From: an uncultured Ruminococcus sp. | GTDB lineage: Bacteria > Bacillota > Clostridia > Oscillospirales > Ruminococcaceae | Length of the DNA: 16,528 nucleotides | Direction: 5' to 3' | Assembly: GCA_910577575.1 (NCBI GenBank) | Contig: CAJTOG010000043.1 | Span: forward strand, 1 to 16,528 | Shown here: piece after piece, positions 16,473 through 16,528 of the stretch | How positions within the stretch are numbered: position 1 is the stretch's first letter | Layout of the letters: every line of letters starts with the position of its first letter | Notes under the pieces: generated by a model | The model's input: the letters and a program-made list of their open reading frames with translations, nothing else | What the model was told of the DNA's origin: nothing | Database searches by the model: none | Position numbers and translations under genes: made by a program

Positions 16473-16495
16473 AGAAAAAATCCTCTTGCTATGTA

Positions 16496-16524
16496 GGAAA
16501 AAGCCGCTCTTTTCTGAGCGGCTT
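16496..16524 (-). terminator. Intrinsic terminator of an upstream off-window gene
   Basis: On the minus strand AAGCCGCTC/GAGCGGCTT forms a perfect 9-pair stem with a 6-base A-rich loop. Five T residues, counting the last two of the stem, follow before CC. It reads in the same direction as all genes here and so belongs to a gene ending beyond the right edge. Confidence 0.85.
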
Positions 16525-16528
16525 ATAA

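Overview
This is an AT-rich window from a Gram-positive bacterium, most likely a gut or rumen Ruminococcus-type member of the Oscillospiraceae. The clues are a dockerin domain in a large secreted protein, Thr-rich low-complexity linkers, a class I cyclic-di-GMP riboswitch, strong AGGAGG-type ribosome binding sites and the Firmicutes gene order dnaG-rpoD. The species call is inference. All ten genes lie on the minus strand, so transcription runs from high to low coordinates.

Right part (16528 to 7925) is a compact housekeeping block. A terminator from an off-window gene comes first. Then follow a YigZ/IMPACT-family protein, a dGTPase-like HD hydrolase (dgt), DNA primase (dnaG), the principal sigma factor (rpoD), a c-di-GMP phosphodiesterase with an unusual C-terminal beta-helix, and the GTPase ychF, ended by a strong terminator. 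Gaps in the block are 13 to 81 bases.

Middle part (7864 to 6266) is a two-gene membrane unit, nfeD followed by an SPFH/stomatin-like gene. It has a clear sigma-A promoter and its own terminator.

Left part (6162 to 1) is an accessory surface-protein unit. An extended -10 promoter drives a leader carrying a c-di-GMP-I (GEMM) riboswitch. It is followed by a secreted protein of about 1714 residues with an N-terminal dockerin, FN3 and F5/8C-like modules and an M60-like (enhancin/mucinase type) metalloprotease domain with HEIGH...E. A second secreted protein begins 28 bases downstream. It has a possibly cohesin-like domain and a Thr-rich stalk of 93-base tandem repeats, and it runs off the left edge.

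The main biological suggestion is a c-di-GMP circuit. The window holds both a c-di-GMP-degrading EAL protein with a degenerate GGDEF domain and a c-di-GMP-sensing RNA controlling a dockerin-bearing M60 protease. The riboswitch and the domain motifs are read directly from sequence. The functional link between the two genes, the mucin substrate and the dockerin partner are inference.
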